Source of the DNA: Candidatus Nomurabacteria bacterium
GTDB lineage: Bacteria > Patescibacteriota > Minisyncoccia > Phycocordibacterales > UBA9973
NCBI GenBank assembly: GCA_020850295.1
Contig: JADZEV010000038.1
Coordinates: 1-12,801, forward strand
Length of the DNA stretch: 12,801 bases
Reading direction: 5' to 3'
The first letter of the stretch is position 1; each line of letters starts with the position of its first letter. Positions 12,603 through 12,801 of the stretch are shown piece after piece. A model generated the notes under the pieces. It ran no database searches. It saw only the letters and a program-made list of their open reading frames with translations, and was not told the origin of the DNA. The position numbers and the translations under genes are program-made.

Positions 12603-12801
12603 TTATTCTTCTATGTATCTAGTTATATTTGCCCAGTCTTCTTTTGAGAGTGTCTCAGGCCTTGCTTTCTCACTAATATCAGCTTTTTGAAGTATTGAGA
12701 CAGCTTTGTCTTTACTTTCTAGGTAGTCTGCTAGGCTACCAAGTATTTGTTTTCTTTTTTTACCAAAGCAGTGTTTAAGCACTTTGAAAAATAACTTTTC
12801 G
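12603..12801 (-). CDS. rsmA: 16S rRNA (adenine(1518)-N6/adenine(1519)-N6)-dimethyltransferase, C-terminal end (5' part outside window)
   Basis: Sixty-five complete codons are visible before TAA at 12605-12603. They encode the small helical C-terminal domain of RsmA/KsgA. F-F-K-V-L-K-H-C-F-G-K-K-R-K-Q-I-L matches the family pattern F-x-x-L-V-x-x-x-F-x-x-R-R-K-x-L, where Arg-Lys contacts rRNA. A-R-P-E-T-L-S-K-E-D-W matches R-x-E-x-L-S-x-x-x-F near the end. The catalytic SAM-binding domain lies beyond the window. The enzyme dimethylates two adjacent adenines in the helix 45 loop of 16S rRNA during late 30S assembly. It is a housekeeping gene unrelated in function to the secretion cluster. The next gene begins only 23 bp downstream on the same strand with no terminator, so read-through is possible. 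Confidence 0.85.
   Translation of the reverse strand, partial: EKLFFKVLKHCFGKKRKQILGSLADYLESKDKAVSILQKADISEKARPETLSKEDWANITRYIEE

Noticed and set aside
1..12801. UGA recoded as glycine, as in some CPR lineages
   Set aside because: None of the ten complete stop-terminated genes and the rsmA end uses TGA (ten TAA, one TAG), but no family domain needs an in-frame TGA to be completed. Absence of TGA stops in eleven genes is compatible with AT bias.

Overview
The window is AT-rich and gene-dense. All eleven genes lie on the minus strand with gaps of 62 bp or less, so transcription runs from right to left. The protein families point to a Candidate Phyla Radiation bacterium (Patescibacteria), most likely of the Parcubacteria group. 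These are a short PrgI-family protein, a VirB4 whose TraC-like N-terminal part is a separate gene, a large VirB6/TrbL-like membrane protein, and several secreted proteins of types I associate with CPR genomes. No lineage-specific RNA gene is present, so the placement rests on protein resemblance and gene order only.

Layout in transcription order. (1) 12801-12603: the 3' end of rsmA/ksgA, the 16S rRNA dimethyladenosine methyltransferase, a housekeeping gene at the upstream border. (2) 12579-8245: four exported or membrane-anchored proteins. They are a 117-aa secreted protein with one cysteine pair, a 299-aa anchored protein with an EF-hand-like calcium loop, a 749-aa secreted protein with eight cysteines, and a 279-aa anchored protein with a glycine-rich stalk. 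(3) 8213-1080: the secretion core. It holds a 1210-aa VirB6/TrbL-like channel subunit with a very long cytoplasmic tail, a 181-aa soluble acidic protein, the PrgI (VirB3-like) protein, the TraC-like N-terminal half of VirB4, and the VirB4 ATPase. (4) 1049-1: a 313-aa secreted Ig-like protein and the start of another secreted protein cut by the window edge.

Together this looks like a type IV secretion-like envelope machine. VirB4 would supply energy at the membrane, PrgI and the VirB6-like protein would form the inner-membrane part, and the exported proteins would form the extracellular part. No coupling protein (VirD4), relaxase, or VirB7/8/9/10 protein is encoded here, so DNA conjugation is not indicated by what is visible. 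A surface-attachment, effector-export or DNA-uptake role is an inference.

A second theme is regulatory. Most starts have no Shine-Dalgarno sequence. Eight starts have a sigma70-type -10 hexamer (TATAAT, TATACT or TACAAT) 6-13 nt upstream. The three without one are tightly coupled to the preceding gene. This spacing would yield leaderless or nearly leaderless mRNAs.

No stretch over 300 bases lacks a gene. I see no tRNA, rRNA, CRISPR array, insertion sequence or convincing terminator.
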